From RGIG2000 sp045612665 (GTDB lineage: Bacteria > Bacillota > Clostridia > Oscillospirales > CAG-272): 38,304 nt of DNA. Positions 7,425 through 15,292 of this stretch are shown one piece after another; the first letter of the stretch is position 1; each line of letters opens with the position of its first letter. Under the pieces are notes generated by a model. The model made no database searches. It was not told the DNA's origin and saw only the letters and a program-made list of their open reading frames with translations. The stretch is taken from assembly GCA_045612665.1 (NCBI GenBank), contig JAZKZO010000039.1, positions 1 through 38,304 of the forward strand, read 5' to 3'. The position numbers were made by a program, and so were the translations under genes.

Positions 7425-8471
7425 ATGAAAAGTATTTGGCTCGGACAAGGTGGACTCCTTATCATTTCGGGTAAGCTTAAGGTTGTAATAGACCCGTATT
7501 TGTCAAATAGCATGCATGAGTATGACCGTTCAATGAGACGCAGACTCAGAATAGATAAAAGATTTTTAAGGGTGAAGCCCGATTTGCTTATTCTCACAAA
7601 CTCTCACGCCGACCACGCCGATATGAAGACGGTGAAAAAGCTTCTATATAAGACAAGACAAAGAACCGTTGTTCTTGCATCGGGCAAGGCTTACGATAAG
7701 GTTTACAGTGAAAGAATCCCCGGTAGATATACAAACATTATGTTTGAGGAGGGGGATGAGTGGACTGCAGGTCATCTTCTTATAACCGGTGTTAAGTGTA
7801 AGACTGACGATAAAACTGCCTTCGGTATTGTTATCGAGGACTCAATGACCAATAAAAAGATTTTCTACGTTGGAAACACTCTTTATAACAAGGCTGTTAT
7901 GGAAGAGCTTCCAAAGGGTGTTGACGTTGCGTACGTTCCTATTACAGGTAGATATAGCACGATGAACACCACTGATGCACAGCGCTTTGCAAATGAGCTT
8001 TGTGCAAAGGTTATCGTTCCTATTCATTACGGAATGTTTGACCGTGTTGACCCAAGGAAATTTGAATGTGAAAACAAAATTATAGCAAAGCCGTACGTGG
8101 TTATTCCAATTGATGCCGAAACAAGCGAAACTAAGAAGCTTTCCGGTCCTGAGAGATTGAAGCTTGGTCTTGACGAAAAGCCGACCGCGTTCCCAAAGAC
8201 CTTAAAGGAAGCTCTTAAGGCGGAAAAGGCAGAGGATAAGGCTTACCGTATGAGAAAGCAGCTCGTTGATGCGCTTCAAAAGATGGTTGAATGCGACGAT
8301 CCTACGTTGACTGACGAAATTTCTGCCTCAGAGGTTAGGGCCTTGGCACAGGAAAAGGCTGACAGGAAGGCTAAGAAAAAGAAGGAAAAGGCTGAAAAGA
8401 AATCAAAGAAAAAGGAAGAGATGCAAAATTCCTCAAATGACGCACCGCAAGAACAGCCACAGGCTGAGTAA
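7425..8471 (+). CDS. MBL-fold metallohydrolase-like protein (UlaG-type) with altered metal ligands
   Basis: 348 aa. Residues 1 to about 230 form a metallo-beta-lactamase fold of the UlaG/RNase Z-like superfamily: MKSIWLGQGGLLI, VIDPYLSN, TNSHADHAD (58-66), VGNTLYN (149-155) and PIHYGMFD (199-206). The canonical HxHxDH motif has Asn59 in place of the first His, and the usual GDT aspartate that bridges two metals is Asn151, so the two-zinc site looks changed. From about residue 255 there is a charged, Lys/Glu-rich helical tail unlike the family core, ending in a Pro/Gln-rich stretch. The ATG has AAAGGAG 8 nt upstream; in-frame codons before it lie in the promoter region. It is monocistronic. 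Either a one-metal hydrolase or a non-enzymatic scaffold is possible. Confidence 0.8.
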   Translation: MKSIWLGQGGLLIISGKLKVVIDPYLSNSMHEYDRSMRRRLRIDKRFLRVKPDLLILTNSHADHADMKTVKKLLYKTRQRTVVLASGKAYDKVYSERIPGRYTNIMFEEGDEWTAGHLLITGVKCKTDDKTAFGIVIEDSMTNKKIFYVGNTLYNKAVMEELPKGVDVAYVPITGRYSTMNTTDAQRFANELCAKVIVPIHYGMFDRVDPRKFECENKIIAKPYVVIPIDAETSETKKLSGPERLKLGLDEKPTAFPKTLKEALKAEKAEDKAYRMRKQLVDALQKMVECDDPTLTDEISASEVRALAQEKADRKAKKKKEKAEKKSKKKEEMQNSSNDAPQEQPQAE

Positions 8472-8481
8472 ACAAGAGAAT

Positions 8482-8508
8482 AAAACGGCAAAATTTGCCG
8501 TTTTTTTC
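8482..8508 (+). terminator. Terminator after the MBL-fold gene
   Basis: AAAACGGCAAA pairs with TTTGCCGTTTT and is followed by a T tract. Confidence 0.9.
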
Positions 8509-8517
8509 TTTTGAATG

Positions 8518-8546
8518 TTGCTTTTTTTATATTACTGTGCTACAAT
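8518..8546 (+). promoter_or_regulatory. Promoter of the serine hydrolase gene
   Basis: TTGCTT (8518-8523), a 17-nt spacer and TACAAT (8541-8546), 34 nt before the start codon. Confidence 0.7.
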
Positions 8547-8580
8547 TAACTTATATAAAATATATTAAGGAAGAAAACAA

Positions 8581-9729
8581 ATGTATACTTTTTCTGATTT
8601 GAAAAATTATCTTGATACGATTCTCGTTCGTGAAAAGGTTCCAGGCTTTGACTGCAAGGTCCTTCATCACGGCCAAGAGGTGTTTAGATACTATGGTGGC
8701 TACTCGGATAAGGAAAACAAAATACCGATGAACGGCAAGGAAATGTTTTTTCTCTATTCCGCATCAAAGGTTATAACCTGTGCCGCCGCCCTTCACGCAA
8801 TGGAGGAGGGGCACTTTCTCTTGGGACATCCCGTTTGGTGGTATCTTAACGAATTTGCGAGCTGTAAGGTTAAGACAAAGCAACCTGATGGCACGGTAAC
8901 CCTTGAGCCTATAAAGAATCATATAAAAATTTGCGATCTTTTCTCAATGACGGCAGGTCTTGACTACGATATGGGAACGGCTGAAATGAAGGAGCTCATG
9001 GCTAAAAATCCAAAATGCCCTACAAGAGAAATGGCTCGCGCAATTGCAAAAAGACCTCTTGACTTTGAGCCTGGAACAATGTGGCAGTATAGCCTTTGCC
9101 ACGACGTTTTGGCGGCACTTGTTGAGGTTGCAACAGGCGAAAAATTTGCCGATTACGTAAAAAGAGTTATTTTCGATCCACTCGGAATGAAGGACAGCTA
9201 CTATCACGTTAGACCTGAATTCGAAAACAGAATATGCGCTCAATACAGATTCAACTATGAAAAGGGAATTCCCGAAAGAGTTGAAAAGGTAAATCCTTAC
9301 ATTTTTGGCGAGGAATATGACTCCGGTGGAGCGGGCGTTATTTGCACAATGGACGACTATGCTAAATTTGCATCGGCTATGACAAATTACGGTGTTGGCG
9401 AAAACGGGGCAAGAATTCTTTCAAAGGCAAGCGTTAATCTTATGCGCACAAATACTCTCGAAAATCCGAATGCCTTGGCTAACTTTAGGTCCTGGATGAA
9501 TAATGCCGAATACGGTTACGGCTTTGGTGTTCGCACAAAGATTGGCGTTGGCAGAGGTGGAAATCTTTGTTCAATCGGTGAATTCGGTTGGGACGGTGCG
9601 GCAGGCTTCCTTGCTTCTATGGATCCCGAAAAGGGCATAACCATTCTTTATGCACAGCACGTGCTCAATCCTCAGCACGAGGTAATTCATCCAAAAATCA
9701 AAAATTTTGTTAACCAAATTATCGAATAA
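8581..9729 (+). CDS. Beta-lactamase/serine hydrolase family protein (class C-like)
   Basis: 382-aa serine hydrolase of the beta-lactamase/DD-peptidase/esterase fold (PF00144). The nucleophile motif SxxK is SASK (Ser60-Lys63). The second motif region is WQYSLCHDVL (Tyr170), where the usual YxN Asn is Leu; this YSLCHD form occurs in clostridial relatives. The third region is GWDGAAG in place of KTG or HTG. There is no signal peptide or membrane segment, so it is likely cytoplasmic and more probably an esterase or amidase than an antibiotic-degrading enzyme. The ATG follows AAGGAAGA. It stands alone between its own promoter and terminator. The substrate is unknown. Confidence 0.87.
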   Translation: MYTFSDLKNYLDTILVREKVPGFDCKVLHHGQEVFRYYGGYSDKENKIPMNGKEMFFLYSASKVITCAAALHAMEEGHFLLGHPVWWYLNEFASCKVKTKQPDGTVTLEPIKNHIKICDLFSMTAGLDYDMGTAEMKELMAKNPKCPTREMARAIAKRPLDFEPGTMWQYSLCHDVLAALVEVATGEKFADYVKRVIFDPLGMKDSYYHVRPEFENRICAQYRFNYEKGIPERVEKVNPYIFGEEYDSGGAGVICTMDDYAKFASAMTNYGVGENGARILSKASVNLMRTNTLENPNALANFRSWMNNAEYGYGFGVRTKIGVGRGGNLCSIGEFGWDGAAGFLASMDPEKGITILYAQHVLNPQHEVIHPKIKNFVNQIIE

Positions 9730-9738
9730 AAACCAAAA

Positions 9739-9767
9739 AACGGGCGGAATTTTTCCGTCCGTTTTTG
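9739..9767 (+). terminator. Terminator after the serine hydrolase gene
   Basis: ACGGGCGGAA (9740-9749) pairs with TTCCGTCCGT (9753-9762) with one G-T pair and runs into T5. Confidence 0.9.
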
Positions 9768-9802
9768 CGTGTTGCGATTTCTGAAAATTGACTTGTCAAA
9801 AA

Positions 9803-9938
9803 TATTCATTTTTTACTCTTGTCGTTATTCAAATTCGGCAAAAGTAACAAAGAAAAATAATGCGAAAAAATTTTTAAAATCATTAGTAAACTAACAAAAA
9901 TTATGCAAAAGTAACAAAATCATTTTTTGCACTTGTCG
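9803..9938 (+). repeat. Imperfect direct repeats in AT-rich DNA
   Basis: CATTTTTTACTCTTGTCG (9807-9824) recurs as CATTTTTTGCACTTGTCG (9921-9938), 16 of 18 identical. AAAAGTAACAAA occurs exactly at 9841-9852 and 9907-9918. TATTCATTTTTT occurs at 9803-9814 and again at 10154-10165. Confidence 0.65.
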
Positions 9939-9954
9939 ATAACGAAAATGTTGG

Positions 9955-10094
9955 CAATCCACATTCCAATCACCGAAAAAGCGTGGAAAAGTCCGTGGAA
10001 AGTGTGAAAAACTCGGTGTTCGAGGGAAAAATTATCCACTTTTCCACACATCGAGGGCGTGGAAAAGTGGATAAATCGTGTCGAAATTTACACA
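9955..10094. promoter_or_regulatory. Cluster of DnaA-box-like 9-mers around a 16-bp dyad
   Basis: Against the consensus TTATCCACA, 8/9 matches are TTATCCACT (10032-10040, +), TTTTCCACA (10040-10048, +) and TTATCCACT (10066-10074, -). 7/9 matches are CAATCCACA (9955-9963, +), TTTTCCACG (9982-9990, -), TTTTTCACA (10003-10011, -), TTTTCCACG (10058-10066, -) and ATTTACACA (10086-10094, +). TTATCCACTTTTCCAC (10032-10047) and its exact reverse complement (10059-10074) form a dyad with an 11-nt spacer. Such density suggests DnaA binding, as at an origin or a DnaA-titrating locus. dnaA and dnaN are not in the window, so oriC is not established. Confidence 0.5.
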
Positions 10095-10218
10095 ATTGCC
10101 AAAAATGGAGTGTAGAATTTTCAAAAAAAGCAAAAAAGTACTTGACATGAATTTATTCATTTTTTGAGTGAATAATCACAAAAAAAGAGCATGCCGAGTT
10201 GACGTTTTGCACAAAAGC

Positions 10219-10443
10219 TCAAATAACCCTTTTGACAAGCAGACTTCCGCATATTATAATCACCAACGACCAAAAAATATTCTCCAAATAAAAGCCCATT
10301 TGATGCGGTGCTACGAGCATCTCATACGCCCCCTCGGGATGAAGAAAAATCTTGAGAGTGTAAAGCGCACTCAGAATTATTAGTATGTATAAAAGCTTTA
10401 TGATGCTTAGGGCGTGCATCATCTCTTGTTCAGTTAGTTTCAT
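10219..10443 (-). CDS. Small hypothetical membrane protein
   Basis: 74 aa. Two hydrophobic segments (about residues 14-33, IKLLYILIILSALYTLKIFL, and 54-70, ENIFWSLVIIICGSLLV) predict a small integral membrane protein with a short soluble loop between them. I do not recognise a family. The ATG at 10441-10443 has AAGGAGAT 7 nt upstream and a well-placed promoter, which makes this a believable gene despite its size; the longer in-frame extension upstream lacks a ribosome site. It points toward the DnaA-box-like cluster. A plus-strand GTG frame overlapping it lacks such signals. Confidence 0.7.
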   Translation of the reverse strand: MKLTEQEMMHALSIIKLLYILIILSALYTLKIFLHPEGAYEMLVAPHQMGFYLENIFWSLVIIICGSLLVKRVI

Positions 10444-10463
10444 ATGTATCTCCTTATAGGTAC

Positions 10464-10492
10464 ATTTTAGCATTGTCGCCAAGTGAAATCAA
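10464..10492 (-). promoter_or_regulatory. Promoter of the small membrane protein gene
   Basis: On the minus strand TTGATT (10487-10492), a 17-nt spacer and TAAAAT (10464-10469), about 20 nt before the start codon. Confidence 0.7.
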
Positions 10493-10658
10493 TGCAATAT
10501 TATTGCCAATCTTGCATTTTTCCTACAATTTGGGGAAAATATGGATTTTCCATTCTCACCTCTTTTAAAAAGCATCGAAATAAGAGGAAAAATAAGGAAT
10601 TTTGAATAAATATTTCCGTTTGTGAATAAAATTTAAAAAAAGCAAAGGGGAGTAAGTT

Positions 10659-10868
10659 ATGTTAAAAGAAGAGGAAATTCCAAAAGAAGAGAAGGCTCCA
10701 AAGGAAAAGCCATATCCCGAGGGCGATGTGCTAGAAGAGTATTTTAGAGCGTCAATCCTTCGAAGAAGTGAAGAGACTCGCGAGGCGCATCAGGCTATAA
10801 GAGCTATGTTAATGGAGATAATAAAGAAGGACGAGCTCGACGGGGAGCAGAATGTGTCTGGGAAGTGA
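10659..10868 (+). CDS. Small charged hypothetical protein
   Basis: 69 aa, not recognised. The first 20 residues are a Lys/Glu/Pro-rich low-complexity stretch; the rest (about 24-58) is predicted helical, with the run ASILRRSEETREAHQAIRAM. The ATG has AAAGGGGAG upstream with good spacing and a strong terminator follows at once, which supports a real gene. No clear promoter was found; TTGAAT (10602-10607) with TAAAAT (10627-10632) has a long 19-nt spacer. It precedes tilS, which has its own promoter, so a functional link is not implied. Confidence 0.65.
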   Translation: MLKEEEIPKEEKAPKEKPYPEGDVLEEYFRASILRRSEETREAHQAIRAMLMEIIKKDELDGEQNVSGK

Positions 10869-10885
10869 AATAATACTGCTTGAAT

Positions 10886-10926
10886 GTGTTGAAATGGTGA
10901 AAATTCGCCATTTCAACACTTTTTTA
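10886..10926 (+). terminator. Terminator after the small charged protein gene
   Basis: GTGTTGAAATGG (10886-10897) pairs perfectly with CCATTTCAACAC (10908-10919), followed by T6. Confidence 0.92.
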
Positions 10927-10937
10927 TTAAACAAGTA

Positions 10938-10966
10938 TTGAAATTCAATCAAAATTATAGTAATAT
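10938..10966 (+). promoter_or_regulatory. Promoter of the tilS-hpt-ftsH operon
   Basis: TTGAAA (10938-10943), a 17-nt spacer and TAATAT (10961-10966). The in-frame TTG that would lengthen tilS is part of this -35 box, which argues for the downstream start. Confidence 0.75.
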
Positions 10967-11003
10967 AATAAATAATAAATTCATCGACGGTAGGTGGAAA
11001 ATT

Positions 11004-12305
11004 GTGGAAGGAAAAATCGAGAAAGCCATCTCTCAGGGCGGTATGTCCTGTGCATATGGAAAAATAATAATCGGCTTTTCCGGTGGTGCTGATTCATCGG
11101 CATTGCTTCATTATTTTTCTAAAAGGGCACAAAGCGTTACCTGCGTTCACGTAAATCATATGATTCGCGCAGGCGAGGCACAAAGAGACGAGGATTTTTG
11201 CCGTAGCACGTGCCAAAAATACGGTGTAGAATTTGTTTGCCACAAAATAGATATTCCCAAAATCGCCTCTGAGTGCGGTAAGGGATTAGAGGAATGCGCA
11301 AGAGACGAAAGATATCGCGTGCTTGAGGCAGAGCGTGCAAGCCGTGGCTTTGATGCAATTCTTGTGGCACATAACGCTGACGATAACGTGGAAAGCGTTA
11401 TTTTCAACCTCGTGCGTGGTAGCGGTGCAAACGGAATTGCGGGAATAAAGGCGGTAAACGGTAAAATTATGCGTCCGCTTATCCTTGCAACCAAAAAGGA
11501 AATTCTTGAATATTGTGAAAAAAACAATGTCGAGTACGTTACCGATTCAACTAATGCAAGCACCGACTATACAAGAAATTATATAAGACACGAGATTGTA
11601 CCGGCTCTTGAACGACTTAATCCGTCGCTTGCAAGGTCGGTTGCAAGGCTTGGCTCAACTCTTCGTCAGGACGAGGAGCTAATTGAGGGCTTGGCTCGTG
11701 ATTTTATAAACGAAAGCTGTCCGAACGGACGTATTTATCCTAAAAGGATAATGGAGTGCCACGATAGCATCAAGGCAAGAGTATTTAAAATGCTTTCCGG
11801 TGAAAATCTTGACTATAAGTCGATTGCCTCGTGCATTGATTTTGTTCCGAGAAGTAAGTGTGGAGAGCTCATAAATCTTTGCAAGGGCGTGTCCCTTAAG
11901 CGCGAGAGTGAGTATCTTACCTTTGTTAAAACCGCAGATCTTGAGAGCGTTGAATTTGAGTGCGCGCTAACAAAGGGAGTAAACGAAATCGGCGCAGCAT
12001 CAGTTGTGATTTTGTACGACTGTGATGATGCTCCAAGCGACAAGAAATGTTATTTTTCTATAACGCTTGCAAAAAACGCAATAAACGGAGAGCTGATTGC
12101 CCGTTCAAGAAGGGACGGAGACGTTATTTTGCAGGGCAAAATGACAAAAAAGGTTAAAAAGCTTATGTGTGAAAGGAAAATTCCATCACATCTAAGAGAT
12201 AGAATTCCGATAATATGCGACGCTAACGGCATTGTCGCTATTCCCGAGGTTGCGCTAAGAGACGGCGTTAAGGGCAAGGATATTAAATTAGACTTTTATG
12301 CTTAA
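11004..12305 (+). CDS. tilS: tRNA(Ile)-lysidine synthase
   Basis: Attaches lysine to C34 of the CAU-anticodon isoleucine tRNA so that it reads AUA; essential in most bacteria. The PP-loop motif is GFSGGADSSALLH (about residues 24-36), followed by HVNHMIR and the NADDNVES region typical of the ATP-pyrophosphatase fold. The C-terminal TilS domain shows RSRRDGDVI, KKVKKLMCERKIPSHLRDR and IPIICDANGIVAIPEV. The start is set at GTG 11004 (433 aa) because AGGTGG lies 6 nt upstream and the transcript begins near 10973; an ATG at 11043 is a shorter alternative. First gene of the tilS-hpt-ftsH order widely kept in Firmicutes. Confidence 0.93.
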   Translation: MEGKIEKAISQGGMSCAYGKIIIGFSGGADSSALLHYFSKRAQSVTCVHVNHMIRAGEAQRDEDFCRSTCQKYGVEFVCHKIDIPKIASECGKGLEECARDERYRVLEAERASRGFDAILVAHNADDNVESVIFNLVRGSGANGIAGIKAVNGKIMRPLILATKKEILEYCEKNNVEYVTDSTNASTDYTRNYIRHEIVPALERLNPSLARSVARLGSTLRQDEELIEGLARDFINESCPNGRIYPKRIMECHDSIKARVFKMLSGENLDYKSIASCIDFVPRSKCGELINLCKGVSLKRESEYLTFVKTADLESVEFECALTKGVNEIGAASVVILYDCDDAPSDKKCYFSITLAKNAINGELIARSRRDGDVILQGKMTKKVKKLMCERKIPSHLRDRIPIICDANGIVAIPEVALRDGVKGKDIKLDFYA

Positions 12306-12334
12306 CAGGTATAGATAAATTGGAGGACTTTAAA

Positions 12335-12883
12335 ATGGTAAACGATTTGAAGGAAATTTTATTTAATGAAGCTCAAATTGATGAGATGACAACTAAAATT
12401 GCTGAGGAAATTGATAGAGATTACTCTGACAGAAGCAAAAGACTGCTCCTTTTGGGCATACTAAAGGGAAGCGTTGTGTTTATGTCCGATCTTATGAAGA
12501 AAATCAAGCGTCCCGTTGAAATTGATTTTATGAAGGTTTCTTCATACGGAGCTGGAACTGAATCGACAGGTAAAATAAACATTATTCTTGACCTTCACAG
12601 AAACGATCTTTCCGAGCTTGATATTCTTATCGTAGAGGATATAATAGATAGCGGAAGAACACTTTCTTATCTTGTTGAGTATCTTAAGCTTGGCGGTGCA
12701 CGCAGTGTAAACACGTGTACGCTTCTTGATAAGCCGTCAAGACGACAGGTTGAATTTGAGCCTACATATACCGGCGCACAAATTCCCGACGAGTTCGTGG
12801 TTGGATGCGGACTCGATTATGCAGAGCTTTATCGCACGTTGCCATACGTTGCCGTTTTGAAGCCTGAGGTATATAATAAATAA
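12335..12883 (+). CDS. hpt: Hypoxanthine phosphoribosyltransferase
   Basis: Purine salvage: hypoxanthine or guanine plus PRPP gives IMP or GMP (182 aa, normal). The PRPP-binding motif is ILIVEDIIDSGRTL (about residues 95-108). LKGSVVFMSDL forms the pyrophosphate loop and DFMKVSSYG the flexible loop. The ATG has TGGAGGACT upstream; an in-frame TTG at 12320 lies on that site and is not used. It sits 29 nt after tilS and 15 nt before ftsH, in one operon. In Bacillus the Hpt and TilS proteins also regulate ftsH together; whether that holds here is unknown. Confidence 0.95.
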   Translation: MVNDLKEILFNEAQIDEMTTKIAEEIDRDYSDRSKRLLLLGILKGSVVFMSDLMKKIKRPVEIDFMKVSSYGAGTESTGKINIILDLHRNDLSELDILIVEDIIDSGRTLSYLVEYLKLGGARSVNTCTLLDKPSRRQVEFEPTYTGAQIPDEFVVGCGLDYAELYRTLPYVAVLKPEVYNK

Positions 12884-12898
12884 CTTCCGGAGGAAATA

Positions 12899-15055
12899 AT
12901 GAATAAAAAGAAAAAAAGCGGTATTATAACACTGATACTTTACGTTGTGCTTATCGGTGCTATCATCATTGCAATTGCTTCGCTCTTTTCAAGCGACAAG
13001 AACGAAACAAAGTTCACGTATAGCGATATGATTGCTCAATTTGAGGACAATAAGGTATATGGATTTATAGGCGATCCGAATGAATTTAAAATTTGGCTCT
13101 TTGAAACACAGGAGGACTGGGATAATTATCACGACGGTGATAAGAAAAACGATGCCGTTCTCGCTGACAGAGTAAAGGTTGCAGAGCTTTCGGAGCTTGA
13201 ATATTACGAATTTTTCTCTCCGGGTAATTACGGAGAGGGCAAGCTTGCAATAATCCAAGAAAAGCTTGGCGACGCTAGCATTCTCGTTAAAATTCAGTAT
13301 AACGAGGTTAAGGAAACTCCTTGGATTGTAGGCTATCTCCCATACATTATCTTGGCTATCATTGCTATCGTATTTATGGTATTGATGATGCGTCAGGCTA
13401 ACGGTGGTGGCAAGATTGGAAGCTTTGGTAAGTCTAAGGCAAGAAATGCCGCAAATGATGGAAAAACAGTTAAATTTGATGACGTTGCAGGCTGCGACGA
13501 GGAAAAGGAAGAGCTCGTTGAGGTTGTCGAATATCTTAAAAATCCTGCAAAATTCACACATCTTGGCGCAAAAATCCCTCACGGTGTGCTTCTTGTAGGC
13601 CCTCCTGGTACAGGTAAAACTCTCTTGGCTAAGGCCGTTGCAGGCGAGGCGGGAGTTCCGTTCTTCTCAATGTCGGGCTCTGACTTCGTTGAAATGTACG
13701 TAGGTGTGGGTGCATCTCGTGTGCGTGATCTCTTTGAAAATGCAAGACGCTCAAATGCTGCGATTATTTTTATTGACGAAATTGATGCCGTAGGTAGACA
13801 GCGTGGTGCAGGACTTGGTGGCGGACACGATGAAAGAGAGCAAACGCTTAACCAGCTTCTCGTTGAAATGGATGGCTTTGACGGACACTCGGGCATTATC
13901 GTAATGGCTGCAACAAACCGTCCTGACATTCTTGACTCGGCACTTCTTCGTCCGGGTAGATTTGATAGACAAATTACAGTTGGATACCCCGATATTACCG
14001 GTCGTGAGGCTATTTTGAAGGTTCACTCGAAGGATAAGCCACTTGAGGAAAGCGTTGACCTTCACAAGGTTGCACAAACAACCGTTGGATTTACAGGCGC
14101 GGACCTTGCTAACCTCTTAAACGAGGCAGCACTTCTTGCTGCAAGACGCGGTAAATCCCTTATCGGTATGGCTGAAATTGAGGATTCTATGATTAAGGTA
14201 ACCGTAGGAACTCAAAAGAAGGCAAAGAGAATGAGCGACAAGGAAAGACGAAATACCGCTTGCCATGAGGCAGGACACGCAATCCTTTCACATATTCTTC
14301 CAACTCAAGACCCTGTTCGTCAGATTTCAATTATTCCAAGTGGACGCGCGCTTGGTTATACACTTACTCCACCTGTTGAGGATAAGTATAGCGAATCCAA
14401 GCAGGAGATGAAGGAAAGAATTGCTATGATGCTCGGCGGTAGAGTGGCAGAGCAAATGTTCTTTGGCGACTATACAGGCGGTGCATCTAACGATATTATG
14501 AGGGCAACACAGGTTGCAAGAAAAATGGTTACCGTTTACGGTATGAGCGATGAGCTCGGTACAATCCACTTTGGCTCTGACCATTCAAGCGACGCAGTGT
14601 TCCTAGGTAGAGATTTCAGCTCAACTCCGACGTATTCGGAGCAAACTGCCGCTAAAATTGATGCCGAAATTAAGAAAATTATCGACGAGGCTTATAGACT
14701 CGCTTGGGATACTCTTACCGAGTACAGGGAAAAGCTTGACTTCATAACCGAATTCTTGCTCCGTAACGAGATTATGGATGACGAGCAATTTGAGCTTGCT
14801 ATGAAGGAAGGCGCTACCATGGAAGAGGTAGAGGCACTTGTTACCGAGAAAAAGCGTAGAAGTGAAGAGGAAAACAAGCGCAGACAGGCTGAAATAGACG
14901 AGAAAAAGCGTCAAGAGGAGCAAACTCGCCGTGAGCTTGAAAAAGCACTCGGAATTAGCGACGATGAGGAGGAGAATACCCCCGAAATCGAAGCACCTCA
15001 AAATGATGAGAATAGCGAAAATGCTAACACATTCACTGACGAAACCGAAAAATAA
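12899..15055 (+). CDS. ftsH: ATP-dependent zinc metalloprotease FtsH
   Basis: Membrane-anchored AAA+ protease that degrades misfolded membrane proteins and regulators (718 aa). TM1 lies at about 9-29 and TM2 at about 142-162, with an extracytoplasmic domain between. The AAA module shows Walker A GPPGTGKT (about 234), Walker B IIFIDEIDAVG and the second region of homology DSALLRPGRFDRQ (about 346). The zinc site HEAGH is at about 456. The last 70 or so residues are a Glu/Lys/Arg-rich coiled tail ending in an acidic stretch, longer than in E. coli. GGAGG lies 5 nt upstream of the ATG. Last gene of the operon, closed by a terminator. Confidence 0.97.
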   Translation: MNKKKKSGIITLILYVVLIGAIIIAIASLFSSDKNETKFTYSDMIAQFEDNKVYGFIGDPNEFKIWLFETQEDWDNYHDGDKKNDAVLADRVKVAELSELEYYEFFSPGNYGEGKLAIIQEKLGDASILVKIQYNEVKETPWIVGYLPYIILAIIAIVFMVLMMRQANGGGKIGSFGKSKARNAANDGKTVKFDDVAGCDEEKEELVEVVEYLKNPAKFTHLGAKIPHGVLLVGPPGTGKTLLAKAVAGEAGVPFFSMSGSDFVEMYVGVGASRVRDLFENARRSNAAIIFIDEIDAVGRQRGAGLGGGHDEREQTLNQLLVEMDGFDGHSGIIVMAATNRPDILDSALLRPGRFDRQITVGYPDITGREAILKVHSKDKPLEESVDLHKVAQTTVGFTGADLANLLNEAALLAARRGKSLIGMAEIEDSMIKVTVGTQKKAKRMSDKERRNTACHEAGHAILSHILPTQDPVRQISIIPSGRALGYTLTPPVEDKYSESKQEMKERIAMMLGGRVAEQMFFGDYTGGASNDIMRATQVARKMVTVYGMSDELGTIHFGSDHSSDAVFLGRDFSSTPTYSEQTAAKIDAEIKKIIDEAYRLAWDTLTEYREKLDFITEFLLRNEIMDDEQFELAMKEGATMEEVEALVTEKKRRSEEENKRRQAEIDEKKRQEEQTRRELEKALGISDDEEENTPEIEAPQNDENSENANTFTDETEK

Positions 15056-15061
15056 AACAAA

Positions 15062-15090
15062 GGGGCTCGCAATTTGGCGAGCTCCTTTTC
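15062..15090 (+). terminator. Terminator after ftsH
   Basis: GGGGCTCGC pairs with GCGAGCTCC (one G-T pair) around AATTTG, followed by T4 and more T-rich sequence. Confidence 0.85.
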
Positions 15091-15213
15091 TATATTCATA
15101 TTAAAACTGAAGTAAATTTTACTCTAATTATGTATTTATAAATATATATTTGTGCAACTTGTACAAATTTGATATGCGTATATTGTGCTTTTATACGAAA
15201 ATGCTCAAATTGC

Positions 15214-15242
15214 TTGACTTTTTCCTTCTTATATAGTAAAAT
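15214..15242 (+). promoter_or_regulatory. Promoter of the cysteine-rich lipoprotein gene
   Basis: TTGACT (15214-15219), a 17-nt spacer and TAAAAT (15237-15242), 50 nt before the start codon. Confidence 0.78.
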
Positions 15243-15292
15243 GTACTTATAAAAATGCGATATCTATTGCGTTTAGGAAAGGACATACTTTT

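Larger units (their letters stand above)
9768..10218. other. Gene-free AT-rich region with repeats and DnaA-box-like cluster
   Basis: I find no convincing coding sequence here on either strand. Left half: an AT-rich stretch with a TTGAC-TT-GTCAA dyad (9788-9799), repeated blocks and a small TTAGT/ACTAA hairpin (9884-9895). Right half: the 9-mer cluster described separately. Near 10142-10175 there is an isolated TTGACA with no good -10, and a TTATTCA/TGAATAA inverted repeat (10153-10159 with 10169-10175). The last part lies downstream of the minus-strand small membrane protein gene. Confidence 0.6.

Noticed and set aside
9768..10218. CRISPR array or structured RNA in the gene-free region
   Set aside because: Repeats are few, imperfect and irregularly spaced, with no spacer pattern; no tRNA- or rRNA-like sequence was seen.
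10168..10383. GTG-started plus-strand frame of 71 codons
   Set aside because: Overlaps the small membrane protein gene on the other strand, has no ribosome site, and the TTGACA upstream has no matching -10.
10534..10551. Small inverted repeat GGAAAAT/ATTTTCC
   Set aside because: Seven-base arms with no T tract and no clear promoter overlap; likely chance.
10938..11003. Upstream TTG start for tilS
   Set aside because: The TTG is the -35 box of the operon promoter and the extra 22 residues are Asn/Ile-rich and unlike TilS N-termini.
12989..13582. Minus-strand frame of 197 codons
   Set aside because: Antisense to the FtsH N-terminus; Phe/Leu/Ile-rich composition is the usual mirror of a coding strand.
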